A stretch of DNA of 64,000 nt, taken from Polymorphobacter fuscus. GTDB lineage: Bacteria > Pseudomonadota > Alphaproteobacteria > Sphingomonadales > Sphingomonadaceae. Positions 36,827 to 45,797 of the stretch are shown here, piece after piece (within the stretch, counting starts at the first letter, position 1; every line of letters starts with the position of its first letter). The DNA lies in contig NZ_JAATJI010000002.1 in NCBI RefSeq assembly GCF_011927825.1, positions 310,001-374,000 of the forward strand. Reading direction: 5' to 3'. The notes below the pieces were generated by a model. That model made no database searches. It had not been told where the DNA came from and was given only the letters and a program-made list of their open reading frames with translations. The position numbers and the translations under genes were made by a program.

Positions 36827-37570
36827 TCAGTAGGTCGCGCGCCCGCCTGACGTATCGAAGACCGCGCCTGTCGAAAAACTCGCTTCCGTGCTGGCGAGGA
36901 AGCAGATCATCGCGGCATTTTCGTCGACGGTGCCGAAGCGGCCGATCGGGATTTTCGACAGCATGAAGTCGATGTGCGTCTGCGTCATCTGGTCGAAGAT
37001 CGCGGTCTTGACCGCGGCCGGCGTGACGGCGTTGACCGTGATGTTGGTCTGCGCAAGTTCCTTGCCGAGCGATTTCGTCAGCCCGATCACCGCGGCCTTG
37101 GATGCGGAATAGGCCGACGCATTGGGGTTGCCCTCCTTGCCCGCGACCGAGGCCACATTGACGATGCGGCCATAGCCATTGGCTTTCATGTGCGGAATGA
37201 CCGCCTTGTTGCAGAAGAAGGTGCCGTTGACGTTCACCGCCATCACCTGCTGCCAGGCGTCCGACGGATAGGTTTCCACGGTCGCGTTGGGGCCGGTGAT
37301 GCCCGCCGAGACGACCAGAATGTCCAGCCGGCCGAACCTGGCCATCACCGCGGCCGCGGCGGCGACAACCTGCGCTTCGTCGGATTGATCGACCCGGCTG
37401 GTCTGGGCTGCGAAGGCGCATTCGCCGAGCGCCGTTTCCGAAATATCCCAGACGCTGACCAGCGCGCCTTCGGCGGCGAGGCGTTCCGCGGTGGCGCGGC
37501 CGATGCCTGCAGCGCCGCCGGTGACGACAGCCACCTGGCCCGCGAACCGGCCGGTGAAGACCTCGCTCAT
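36827..37570 (-). CDS. LRA5: 2-dehydro-3-deoxy-L-rhamnonate 4-dehydrogenase (SDR, probable)
   Basis: 247 residues, SDR family: TGGAAGIGRA (about 17-26), SAGITGPN in the NNAG position, NVASVAG with the catalytic Ser and YSASKAA with Tyr/Lys. It lies between rhamnonolactonase and the FAH-type hydrolase, the same order of functions as the modified non-phosphorylating L-rhamnose pathway described for Sphingomonas, where LRA5 oxidises 2-keto-3-deoxy-L-rhamnonate to the 2,4-diketo acid. The ATG overlaps the hydrolase stop. Confidence 0.8.
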   Translation of the reverse strand: MSEVFTGRFAGQVAVVTGGAAGIGRATAERLAAEGALVSVWDISETALGECAFAAQTSRVDQSDEAQVVAAAAAVMARFGRLDILVVSAGITGPNATVETYPSDAWQQVMAVNVNGTFFCNKAVIPHMKANGYGRIVNVASVAGKEGNPNASAYSASKAAVIGLTKSLGKELAQTNITVNAVTPAAVKTAIFDQMTQTHIDFMLSKIPIGRFGTVDENAAMICFLASTEASFSTGAVFDTSGGRATY

Positions 37571-38424
37571 CGTGCAGCTTCCCAGGCGACGAAGGTCTGG
37601 CGCTGCTGCCCAAGTTTCTCAATGCCGAGTTCGACGACGTCGCCGGCTTTCAGATACCAGGGCTCGGGCTTCTGGCCGAGCCCGACGCCCGGCGGTGTTC
37701 CGGTGGTGATGATGTCGCCAGGCAGCAGCGTCATGAACTGCGAGCAATAGGCGATGATCTGCGCGACGGTGAAGATCATCGTCTTGCTGCTGCCGTTCTG
37801 CATCTTGCGGCCGTTGACCGACAGCCACATGCCGAGCGCCTGCGGATCGCCGACCTCGTCGGCGGTGACCATCCACGGCCCGACCGGGCCGAAAGTGGGG
37901 AAGCCCTTGCCCTTGTCCCAGGTCAGTCCGCGCTCGATCTGCCAGTGGCGTTCGGAGACGTCGTTGACGACGCAATAGCCGGCGACATGATCGAGCGCAT
38001 CGGCTTCGGAGACATAGGACGCCGCGGTGCCGATGACGACGCCCAGTTCGACTTCCCAGTCGGTCTTGCGCGAATCCTTCGGGATGGTGACGGGGTCATT
38101 GGGCCCCTGGATGCAGCTTACCCATTTCTGGAACACCACCGGCTCATCGGGCACCGGCAGGTTCGATTCGGCGGCGTGATCGGCGAAATTGGTGCCGATG
38201 GCGATGAACTGGCGGGTGCCGGCGACGCACGGGCCATAGCGGACATCGGCGGCGACCAGCGGCAATGTCGCAGGGTCGATCGCCGCCAGCCGGGCGAGGC
38301 TATCGGGGCCGAGCGCATCGGGGCCGATATCGGCGATATGGGCCGACAGGTCGCGGACGCGGCCGTCGCTGTCGACGACACCGGGCTTTTCGGCGCCGGG
38401 GGCGCCATGACGGCAGAGTTTCAT
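37567..38424 (-). CDS. LRA6: 2,4-diketo-3-deoxy-L-rhamnonate hydrolase (FAH family)
   Basis: 285 residues from the ATG at 38424, with GAGGAAA upstream; longer in-frame starts run into the dehydratase gene. Fumarylacetoacetate-hydrolase fold: IAIGTNFADHAAES, DWEVELGVVIG (metal-binding Glu pair), YCVVNDVSERHWQ and PGDIITTGTPPGVGLG. In the Sphingomonas pathway LRA6 splits 2,4-diketo-3-deoxy-L-rhamnonate into pyruvate and L-lactate. lldD elsewhere in the locus would oxidise the lactate. Confidence 0.85.
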   Translation of the reverse strand: MKLCRHGAPGAEKPGVVDSDGRVRDLSAHIADIGPDALGPDSLARLAAIDPATLPLVAADVRYGPCVAGTRQFIAIGTNFADHAAESNLPVPDEPVVFQKWVSCIQGPNDPVTIPKDSRKTDWEVELGVVIGTAASYVSEADALDHVAGYCVVNDVSERHWQIERGLTWDKGKGFPTFGPVGPWMVTADEVGDPQALGMWLSVNGRKMQNGSSKTMIFTVAQIIAYCSQFMTLLPGDIITTGTPPGVGLGQKPEPWYLKAGDVVELGIEKLGQQRQTFVAWEAAR

Positions 38425-38434
38425 GGCGGTTTCC

Positions 38435-39631
38435 TCAGTTCGGATAGGGACGGTGGAGAGCGATGTCGCGGTTGAGTTCGACACCGAAGCCGGGCTTGTC
38501 GAGTTCGGACGCGCGGATCTTGCCGCGCACCGGGACGGGCTCGCCTAGCAGTTGCGGCGCGAACATCGGCACGACTTCGGTGGGTCCCGGATGCATCATC
38601 AGGAATTCGGCAAAGGGCGAATTGTGCCGGGTGATGACGAAATGATAGCTGTAGACCGAGGACCCGTGCGGGACCATCATCACGCCCTTGCTGTCGGCAT
38701 AAGCCCCGATCTTCATCAGCTCGGTGACGCCGCCGCACCAGCCCACATCGGGCTGGATGATGTCGCAGCATTCCATGTCCATCAGCATGCGAAAGCCCCA
38801 GCGCGTCGCTTCATGTTCGCCGGTGGTGACGAGCAGGCCCTTGGGCGCGTTCTTCTTCAGCTGCGCATACCCCCAGTAATCGTCGGGGCTCAGCGCTTCC
38901 TCGATCCATTTCAGGCCGCATTCGTCCCAGGCCCGGTGTGCAAGCCGGGTGGCATAGTCGATGTCGAGGCTCATCCAGCAATCGAGCATCAGCCAGAAAT
39001 CATCCCCGCAGCGCGACCGCATCTCGGCAAGGTCGGCGATGTTCTTGTGCAGTCCCTCGATGCCTTCGGCCGGGCCATGGTGGAGCGGCAGCTTGCCGCC
39101 GATGAAGCCCAGCTCCTTGGCAATGTCGGGGCGGGCGCCGGTGGCATAGAATTGGAGTTCGTCGCGCACCGCGCCGCCGAGCATGTGATAGACCGGCTCC
39201 TGCCGCAGCTTGCCGAGCAGATCCCACAGCGCCAGGTCGACCCCGGAGATGGCGTTCACGACGAGGCCCTTGCGGCCATAATATTGGGTCGAGAAATACA
39301 TCTGGTCCCAGATCTTCTCATAGTCCGCCGGGCTGCGACCCACGAGGAAGCGGCTGAGGTGCTTTTCGACGATGAAGGCCGCCGGTTCGCCGCCGGTGGT
39401 GACGGCAAAGCCGATCGTGCCGTCATCGGCCTCGAGTTCCACGACGAGCGTGCCGAGGACGTTGATGCCGAAACTCTGCCGTGACTGGCGATATTCCGGG
39501 TAGCGCGCCATCGGCGTCGCGATGTGATCGTCGATCCAGTGGCCGGCGCCCTGGTCGTGGTAATCGGCGCCGCCGCCGCGGACGGTGAAAGCGCGGACAT
39601 GCTTGATCTTGGGCAGGTTCACCACTGGCAT
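38435..39631 (-). CDS. rhmD: L-rhamnonate dehydratase (enolase superfamily)
   Basis: 398 residues. The N-terminus [19 protein letters not shown] and [17 protein letters not shown] are characteristic of the L-rhamnonate dehydratase subgroup. Metal ligands Asp ([10 protein letters not shown]), Glu ([15 protein letters not shown]) and Glu ([12 protein letters not shown]), and the catalytic His ([13 protein letters not shown]), are all present. It removes water from L-rhamnonate to give 2-keto-3-deoxy-L-rhamnonate (the LRA3 step). It follows the GH140-like gene by 3 bases and is second in the ten-gene operon. Confidence 0.9.
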   Translation of the reverse strand: MPVVNLPKIKHVRAFTVRGGGADYHDQGAGHWIDDHIATPMARYPEYRQSRQSFGINVLGTLVVELEADDGTIGFAVTTGGEPAAFIVEKHLSRFLVGRSPADYEKIWDQMYFSTQYYGRKGLVVNAISGVDLALWDLLGKLRQEPVYHMLGGAVRDELQFYATGARPDIAKELGFIGGKLPLHHGPAEGIEGLHKNIADLAEMRSRCGDDFWLMLDCWMSLDIDYATRLAHRAWDECGLKWIEEALSPDDYWGYAQLKKNAPKGLLVTTGEHEATRWGFRMLMDMECCDIIQPDVGWCGGVTELMKIGAYADSKGVMMVPHGSSVYSYHFVITRHNSPFAEFLMMHPGPTEVVPMFAPQLLGEPVPVRGKIRASELDKPGFGVELNRDIALHRPYPN

Positions 39632-39634
39632 TTC

Positions 39635-41032
39635 CTATTGCACCGGTGCGCGGGCGGCATCATCGAGAACGAGCACCCAGTCATTGCCCGGCGCGGTCTC
39701 GCCAGGCGGATCGAAGCGGCGCACGCCGCTGTTGGGGAAAGTGCCGATCGCCGTGGTGGTGCCGTCGCGCGGTGAAAACCAGGCGGCGCGCACATCCTTG
39801 CCGGCGATGGCGCCCATCCGCATCGTGAACGGCCGACCCGTATAGCTATAGGCATAGGCATAGGCCTTGCCGCGGCTGGCGAGCACCCGATCGTAGCGGG
39901 TGCCATTGTCGGTGACGAGCGACTGGTCGGGCACGCGGTCGAGCATCGGGCGCGATTCGATCAGCGCCTTCACATGCTGCATCTGGTCGGCGCCCGGTGC
40001 GCGCGGTGCCGCGAGCGCCTGCTGCCAGGGAATATCGGCTTCGAAATTGCGGGTGTCGGCGCCCGGCAGGAAGAACTGCATGACGTTGTTTTCGCCATAG
40101 TTGTGGCCGAAGGCACCCGCCATCACCGCCCACCAGGCATAGCGGCGGGCGTCGGCGGCGCGCCAGAATGGCTGCGGCGCCTTTTCGTGCAGACCATGGG
40201 GAATATTCTCGTAGCTCGGTTCCCCGTCGATCGTCGGCTTCACCGGCAGCCGGGCCCAGTCTTCGGCGATATAGCGCCAATTGTCCTCGGCCTTGGCGTT
40301 CGGCCCTTCCTGCGCATAGGAACGGTGCCCCGATTGCAGCATGTTGAAGTCGAGCCAAGGGGCATCGTGCCATTGCCACGACGAGTCGGTCCGCCCGATC
40401 GGGTGGAAAGTCATCAGCTGCTTCGGTGCGATCGACTTGATCGTCGTGCCCAGCGCATCCCAGACGGCGGTATTGACTTCGGACCGCGTGTCGCCGCCGT
40501 TCAGCCAGATGATGTTGGGCCGCCTGCCATAGCGTTCGGCCAGAAAGCGGCCATAGGCCGGGGCATTGGCGGTGGTCAGCACCTTGCCTGTGGCAATGTC
40601 ACCCCAGGCGGGCACCAGCGCAAGATAAAGGCCGAGTTGCTCGGCGCGCGTCGCAACCCAGTCGAGATGGTCCCAGTAATCATATGCGTCGGGCTTTGCC
40701 GGGTCATCGCCGGGCGTCGTGCGCGGCCGCGCCGGATCGCCGTCGACCAATGCCGGTGCACCATTGCGGCCGGTCGTTTTCGCGGTGTGGAGCACCATGA
40801 TCTGGATGACATTGAAGCCTTGGCGCTTGCGCGTCTGGAGATAGGTTTCCGTCTCCGCGCGGTCGACACGGCTGAGCAGCAGCCAGCCGGTGTCGCCCAA
40901 CCAGAAGAAGGGCTTGTCGCCGGCCACGAGGAACCGACCGTTCGGCGCGACCGCAAGTTCCGGGGTCGCCGCCGCGGCGGGCAGCGCAACCACCACAGCC
41001 AGGGTAGCAAGGAGGATCGCACTGGTCTTCAT
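39635..41032 (-). CDS. Exported GH140-type apiosidase-like protein (DUF4038), second copy
   Basis: 465 residues; signal peptide MKTSAILLATLAVVVALPAAA then TPELAV. Same architecture as the protein at 29468-30859: KPFFWLGDTGWLLLSRVDRA, FNVIQIMVLHT, IIWLNGGDTRSE and KPTIDGEPSYENIPHG with the likely catalytic Asp and Glu, and a C-terminal beta domain with AWFSPRDGTTTAIG. First gene of the operon that continues with the L-rhamnose pathway, GH78, a permease, the other GH140-like gene and GH42. Two diverged copies in one operon suggest two different aglycones or linkages. Confidence 0.8.
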   Translation of the reverse strand: MKTSAILLATLAVVVALPAAAATPELAVAPNGRFLVAGDKPFFWLGDTGWLLLSRVDRAETETYLQTRKRQGFNVIQIMVLHTAKTTGRNGAPALVDGDPARPRTTPGDDPAKPDAYDYWDHLDWVATRAEQLGLYLALVPAWGDIATGKVLTTANAPAYGRFLAERYGRRPNIIWLNGGDTRSEVNTAVWDALGTTIKSIAPKQLMTFHPIGRTDSSWQWHDAPWLDFNMLQSGHRSYAQEGPNAKAEDNWRYIAEDWARLPVKPTIDGEPSYENIPHGLHEKAPQPFWRAADARRYAWWAVMAGAFGHNYGENNVMQFFLPGADTRNFEADIPWQQALAAPRAPGADQMQHVKALIESRPMLDRVPDQSLVTDNGTRYDRVLASRGKAYAYAYSYTGRPFTMRMGAIAGKDVRAAWFSPRDGTTTAIGTFPNSGVRRFDPPGETAPGNDWVLVLDDAARAPVQ

Positions 41033-41091
41033 CTGCAGACGCCCCCCCTTCGGCCCGCATTGTCAGCGGCGCGTTTCGCGACTCTCATTGT

Positions 41092-41104
41092 ATAATAGTA
41101 TTAT
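41092..41104. promoter_or_regulatory. Perfect palindrome ATAATAGTATTAT ahead of the ten-gene operon
   Basis: A 13-base perfect palindrome around one central base, in the 76-base gap between the glcF stop and the GH140-like start, 60 bases upstream of that start on the minus strand. It is the most AT-rich spot of the region and a natural operator for the GH140/rhamnose operon. The regulator is unknown: either GntR protein, or a factor outside the window. Confidence 0.5.
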
Positions 41105-41108
41105 TCAG

Positions 41109-42419
41109 TCAACTGTCGGTGGTGGAAAATCGGCCGGCGAGGCGGATCGGCACGGGACCGCCGGTGGCCCAGTCGATCAGTTCGATGGTGTGGACGACCG
41201 GGGTGGCCGTGCGCTGGCCGATCTGCGTCGCGCAGCCGATATTGCCGGTTGCGATGACATCGGCGTCGAGGCGCGCCAGATTCGCCACCTTGCGATCCCC
41301 GAGCTGGCCGGCGATGTCGGGCTGCAGGATGTTGTAGGTGCCGGCCGAGCCGCAGCACAAATGGGCATCGGCGGGTGTCCGCACGGTGAAGCCGGCCCTG
41401 GCCAGCAGGCGCTTTGGGGCATCGACGATCTTCTGGCCATGCTGCAGCGAGCAGGCGGGGTGATAGGCGACGGTCAGCCCGCGCGCGTCGCCCGCCGGCA
41501 GGTCGCAATCGACCAGCACTTCGCTGATGTCCCGCGCCAGCGCCGATACGCGCGCGGCCTTGTCGGCATAGTCGGCGTCATCGCGCAGCATGAAGCCGTA
41601 ATTCTTGATCGTCGTGCCGCAGCCGGAGGTGGTCACGACGATCGCTATCAGTCCGCCTTCCTCGATTTCGCGTGTCCAGGCATCGACGTTGCGCCGGGCG
41701 GCGGTAAGGGCGTCGGCCTCGCGGCCCATGTGGTGGACAAGCGCGCCGCAGCATTGTTCGCCCGGCGCGAACACGACATCGAGGCCGGCGCGGTTGAGCA
41801 GGCGGATAGCCGCCGCGCGAAACTCCGGGCGCAGGACCGGCTCGGCGCAGCCCTGAAGCAGCGCGACCCGGCCGCGGGTAGCGACGGCCTTTGTGGACTG
41901 GGCCGGGACGGGCGGTGCGAGGCTGCGGGGCGCGAGGGCGAGCATGGCGGCGACCGGCTTCAACGCGTCGAAGCGGGCGAGAAGCGGCGCCAGCGGGCGA
42001 CCCAGCGCGGCCGCCCTGACCGCGAGGCGGAAGCGGCCGGGCGAAGGCAGGACCCAGGCGAGGAGACCGCGCACGGCCCGGTCGGTCCAGCGGCGCTGGT
42101 GGTGATCGTTGATATAGGCACGCGCGTGATCGACGAGATGCATGTAGTTCACGCCCGACGGGCAGGTCGTCATGCACGACAGGCACGACAGGCAGCGGTC
42201 GATATGCTTGACGACTTCGGCGCTCGGCACGCGCTCGTTCTCGAGCATGTCCTTGATCAGGTAGATGCGCCCGCGCGGGCTGTCGAGTTCATCGCCGAGC
42301 AGCAGATAGGTCGGGCAGGTCGCGGTGCAGAAGCCGCAATGGACACATTTGCGGATGACGCCTTCGGACGCGGCCATGGCCGGATCGGCGCGCTGTTCGG
42401 GCGTGAAATCTGTCTGCAT
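41109..42419 (-). CDS. glcF: Glycolate oxidase iron-sulfur subunit GlcF
   Basis: 436 residues. Two 4Fe-4S motifs near the N-terminus: CVHCGFCTATCP (about 25-36) and CLSCLSCMTTCP (about 75-86). Two CCG domains follow, ending GEQCCGALVHHMG and HLCCGSAGTYN, as in GlcF. It passes electrons from the GlcD flavin to the quinone pool in glycolate oxidation. It begins directly at the glcE stop, last of the operon. Lactate-utilisation proteins (LldE/F type) are similar, but the glcD-glcE-glcF order favours glycolate. Confidence 0.9.
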   Translation of the reverse strand: MQTDFTPEQRADPAMAASEGVIRKCVHCGFCTATCPTYLLLGDELDSPRGRIYLIKDMLENERVPSAEVVKHIDRCLSCLSCMTTCPSGVNYMHLVDHARAYINDHHQRRWTDRAVRGLLAWVLPSPGRFRLAVRAAALGRPLAPLLARFDALKPVAAMLALAPRSLAPPVPAQSTKAVATRGRVALLQGCAEPVLRPEFRAAAIRLLNRAGLDVVFAPGEQCCGALVHHMGREADALTAARRNVDAWTREIEEGGLIAIVVTTSGCGTTIKNYGFMLRDDADYADKAARVSALARDISEVLVDCDLPAGDARGLTVAYHPACSLQHGQKIVDAPKRLLARAGFTVRTPADAHLCCGSAGTYNILQPDIAGQLGDRKVANLARLDADVIATGNIGCATQIGQRTATPVVHTIELIDWATGGPVPIRLAGRFSTTDS

Positions 42420-43538
42420 CTAGAATCGCCCGATTTCGAAGACGCCATCCGGGTCGAACGCGCGCCGCACGCGGCTTTCCAGCTGCGCCAGCGGGGCCGG
42501 CTGCGGGTGCAGGGCGGGCACGGCGGCGCGCATTGCGGCACTGGCACGGACCAGCATGGCATGGCCGCCCGCCGCGGCCGCCGCCTGGCGGACCTGCGCC
42601 GCGTCGCTGTCGCTCGCCAGCCACACGAGACCGCCGGCCCAGTCGAACAGCCAATCGGCATTCGGAATTGCAGCGACAACGCCGGGTGCCCGGCTGGCGG
42701 GGACAATGATGCGCCACAGCGGGCGTTCGGCGGGCAGCGGGGCGGCGGTACGGACGGCCAGCCAAAGGGCCGCCGCCGCCGTGTCGTCGAGCGGGGTCAG
42801 CCCGGCCACGACCGGACCGAGCATCGCCGCGCGCGCCGCGATCGAGCCGGGAAAGCCGTCGAGCCGGATCGCCGTTGCGGGCGCGCCATTCCAGCGCGGC
42901 AGGTGCGCGGCAGCCGTCACCTCGGCCGGGGCGCCGAGCGCCCGCGCCATTGCGGCGACGGCGGCCGACGGATCGAGGCCGGTCGTGACCCAGGTCTGCT
43001 GCGCACGCGGTGCGGGCAGGACTTTCAGGGTCAGCTCGGTCAGCGCCACCAGTCGTCCCCAGCTGCCGGTGACGAGTTTGGGAAGGTCATAGCCGGTCAC
43101 GTTCTTGACGACCTTGGCGCCGGCAACGAAGCGCTCGCCGCGCCCCGAAACGGCAGTAAAGCCGAGCAGATGGTCGCGCGCCGCGCCGCGGCTGAGGCGC
43201 GCCGGGCCGGCGATACCCGCCGCGATCACGCCGCCGATCGTTGCCTGGCCGGGCGCGCCACCCAGGATCGCTGCATGATCGAACGGATCGAAGGCGAGCA
43301 TCTGGCCCTGGCCGGCGACCAGCGCCTGCACCGCGGCGAGCGGGGTCGCGGCGCCGACGGTCAGCACCAGTTCGGGCGGGTCATAATCGACGATACCGGC
43401 AAAGCCGCGCATGTCGACGACCGTGGCGCCGGGCGTTTCCGCACCGATCCCGTCCTTGCTGCCGCCGCCGCGCAGGCGAAGCGCGCCGCCGGCGGCAAGG
43501 ATAGCGCACAGGTCATCGATGCCGGCCGGGCGCAACAT
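42420..43538 (-). CDS. glcE: Glycolate oxidase FAD-binding subunit GlcE
   Basis: 372 residues from the ATG at 43538, one base after the glcD stop. Short FAD-binding type-4 domain: ALRLRGGGSKDGIG, VVDMRGFAGIVDYDPPELVLTVGAATPL, LGGAPGQATIGGVIAAGIAGPAR and FVAGAKVVKNVTGYDLPKLV. It lacks the full C-terminal oxidase domain, which is normal for GlcE. Works as a complex with GlcD and GlcF to oxidise glycolate to glyoxylate. Confidence 0.9.
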   Translation of the reverse strand: MLRPAGIDDLCAILAAGGALRLRGGGSKDGIGAETPGATVVDMRGFAGIVDYDPPELVLTVGAATPLAAVQALVAGQGQMLAFDPFDHAAILGGAPGQATIGGVIAAGIAGPARLSRGAARDHLLGFTAVSGRGERFVAGAKVVKNVTGYDLPKLVTGSWGRLVALTELTLKVLPAPRAQQTWVTTGLDPSAAVAAMARALGAPAEVTAAAHLPRWNGAPATAIRLDGFPGSIAARAAMLGPVVAGLTPLDDTAAAALWLAVRTAAPLPAERPLWRIIVPASRAPGVVAAIPNADWLFDWAGGLVWLASDSDAAQVRQAAAAAGGHAMLVRASAAMRAAVPALHPQPAPLAQLESRVRRAFDPDGVFEIGRF

Positions 43539-43539
43539 G

Positions 43540-45033
43540 TTAGAAGCGCGGCAGGTCGGGGAAGGGCAGCTTGCCGTTGTGGACGTGCATGGCGCCAAGT
43601 TCGGCACAGCGATGCAGCAACGGAAACACCTTGCCCGGATTGAGCAGCAGTTCCGGATCGAAGGCGGACTTGACGTGGCTCTGTTGCGCCAGGTCGGCGG
43701 GCGAGAACATCAACGGCATCAGGTCGCGCTTTTCGACGCCGACCCCATGCTCGCCGGTCAGCACGCCACCCACCTCGACGCACAGCCGCAGGATATCGGC
43801 ACCGAACGCTTCGGCGGTGGCGAGCTGGCCGGGCTGGTTGGCGTCATAAAGGATCAGCGGATGCAGATTGCCGTCGCCGGCGTGGAACACGTTGATGACC
43901 CCCAGGCCATGGCGTTCGGACAGCGCGCGCATCCGTGTCAGCACTTCGGGCAGGCAGCGGCGCGGGATGGTGCCGTCCATGCACAGATAATCGGGCGCCA
44001 GGCGGCCGGCCGCGGGGAAGGCGGCCTTTCGGCCCGCCCAGAAGGCGGCGCGTTCGGCATCGTCGGTGGAAATGCGGATCGAAACCGCGCCATTGGCCAG
44101 CGCGATGGCCTCCACCTCGTCGATCAAATGGCTGCATTCCGCCGCCGGTCCATCGAGTTCGACGATCAGCAGCGCCGCCACGTCGAGCGGATAGCCGACG
44201 TTGACGAACGCTTCGGCAGCGTGGACGGCGGGCTGATCCATCATTTCCATCCCCGCCGGGATGATCCCCGCGGCAATCACGTCGGCAACGCATTTGCCGC
44301 CGCTTTCGACGGTGGGAAAGCCGATCAGCAGGGCGCGCGCTGTCTCGGGCTTCGGCAGCAGCCGCACGGTGACCTCGGTCACCACCCCGAGCAAGCCTTC
44401 GGAACCGACCACCACGCCGAGCAGGTCGAGCCCCTGAGCTTCGAGGCCGCGGCCGCCGAGCCGCAAAATCTCGCCCTCGATCGTCACCAGTTCGACACCA
44501 AGGACGTTGTTGGTGGTCAGGCCATATTTCAGGCAATGCACCCCGCCCGAGTTTTCGGCGATGTTGCCGCCGATGGTGCAGGCAATCTGGCTCGACGGGT
44601 CGGGGGCATAATAGAAGCCGGCGTCCTCCACCGCGCGGGTGATGGCGAGGTTGGTGACCCCCGGCTGGACCACTGCGAGCCGGTCGGCATAATCGATGTC
44701 GAGGATGCGGTTGAACCGCGCCATGCCCATCAGCACCCCGTCGGCGAGGGGCAGCGCGCCGCCGGACAGCGACGTGCCGGCGCCGCGCGGCACGACCTTC
44801 ACCCGGTTGGCATGGCACCAGCGCAGGATCGCCGCGACCTGTTCGACGGTCTGCGGCAGCACGACGACCATCGGCGGCTGGCGATAGGCGGTCAGCGCGT
44901 CGGATTCATAAGGCCGAAGCGCGTCGGCATGGTCGATGACGCCGTCACCCGGAACGATGGCGCGCAAGGCCGCGACAATGTCACCGCGCCGTGCCAGCAC
45001 GCCCGCATCGGGTTCGGGCATGCACAACGACAT
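43540..45033 (-). CDS. glcD: Glycolate oxidase catalytic subunit GlcD
   Basis: 497 residues. FAD-binding type-4 domain with VVVLPQTVEQVAAILRWC, VVPRGAGTSLSGGALPLADG and IACTIGGNIAENSGGVHCLKYG, then the FAD-oxidase C-terminal domain with NVFHAGDGNLHPLILYD and GVLTGEHGVGVEKRDLM. Length and domains fit GlcD. The ATG overlaps the stop of the rhamnose dehydrogenase gene. In context it would oxidise glycolate released by the RuBisCO-like step; D-lactate is a possible alternative substrate. Confidence 0.9.
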   Translation of the reverse strand: MSLCMPEPDAGVLARRGDIVAALRAIVPGDGVIDHADALRPYESDALTAYRQPPMVVVLPQTVEQVAAILRWCHANRVKVVPRGAGTSLSGGALPLADGVLMGMARFNRILDIDYADRLAVVQPGVTNLAITRAVEDAGFYYAPDPSSQIACTIGGNIAENSGGVHCLKYGLTTNNVLGVELVTIEGEILRLGGRGLEAQGLDLLGVVVGSEGLLGVVTEVTVRLLPKPETARALLIGFPTVESGGKCVADVIAAGIIPAGMEMMDQPAVHAAEAFVNVGYPLDVAALLIVELDGPAAECSHLIDEVEAIALANGAVSIRISTDDAERAAFWAGRKAAFPAAGRLAPDYLCMDGTIPRRCLPEVLTRMRALSERHGLGVINVFHAGDGNLHPLILYDANQPGQLATAEAFGADILRLCVEVGGVLTGEHGVGVEKRDLMPLMFSPADLAQQSHVKSAFDPELLLNPGKVFPLLHRCAELGAMHVHNGKLPFPDLPRF

Positions 45034-45797
45034 TATTGCAGGTTCACGAACATGCCGCCATCGACGAGCAACGCGGCACCGGTGACATAGGCGGCCATGT
45101 CGGACGCGAGGAAGACGATCGGGCCGACAAGATCGTCGGGCATGCCGAGGCGGCCGAGCGGCGTGCGTTCCTCCATGTAATGGCGCTTGGCATCGTCGGC
45201 GAGATCGTCCTTGTTGATTTCGGTCAGAATGGTGCCGGGCAGCACCGAGTTGCAGCGGATCCCGTGTTTGCCGAGCGCGATGGCCGCCGACTGCATCAGC
45301 GAATGGACCCCGGCCTTGGTCGGCGTATAGTGCGTCTGGAATTCACCCCCGACAAGCGCCGAGATCGACGAGACGGCGACGATGGCACCGCCCCCGCCCT
45401 GGCGAACCATCTGATTGGCGGCCGCCTGCACCATGTAATAGGCGCCGTGGAGGTTGACGCGAAAGGTGCGATCCACCGTTTCGACGGGCATGTCGAGAAA
45501 GGCATGGAAGGGGCAGATGCCGGCGTTGGAGACCAGCACATCGACATGCCCGAACGCGTCGACCGCCTTCGCCACGAAGTCCGCCGCGGTCTCCGGCAGG
45601 GCAACATCGCCCTTCACCGCCAGGCCGCGCTGCCCCAGCGCCTCGATCTCCGCAATGCACGACAGCGCCTTGTCGTCGCTCGATGCATAGTTGATCGCGA
45701 CATCGGCGCCATGCCGTGCGGCGCCGATGGCGGCGGCCCGGCCGATGCCGGTCGATCCGCCGGTCACCAGCACCGTCTTGCCCTGCAGAAGCTTCAT
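45033..45797 (-). CDS. LRA1: L-rhamnose 1-dehydrogenase (SDR)
   Basis: 254 residues from the ATG at 45797. SDR features: [38 protein letters not shown] (Ser), [15 protein letters not shown] (Tyr/Lys) and the C-terminus [18 protein letters not shown]. The ICPFHxFLDMP and [10 protein letters not shown] segments match the characterised Azotobacter/Sphingomonas L-rhamnose 1-dehydrogenases as I remember them. It makes L-rhamnono-gamma-lactone with NAD(P). It is encoded apart from the other rhamnose genes, in the operon with lldD and glcDEF. Confidence 0.88.
   Translation of the reverse strand: MKLLQGKTVLVTGGSTGIGRAAAIGAARHGADVAINYASSDDKALSCIAEIEALGQRGLAVKGDVALPETAADFVAKAVDAFGHVDVLVSNAGICPFHAFLDMPVETVDRTFRVNLHGAYYMVQAAANQMVRQGGGGAIVAVSSISALVGGEFQTHYTPTKAGVHSLMQSAAIALGKHGIRCNSVLPGTILTEINKDDLADDAKRHYMEERTPLGRLGMPDDLVGPIVFLASDMAAYVTGAALLVDGGMFVNLQ

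Noticed and set aside
40890..43643. A 917-codon plus-strand open frame over glcF and glcE
   Set aside because: Antisense of two well-defined iron-sulfur and flavin subunits; composition is typical of a mirror frame.
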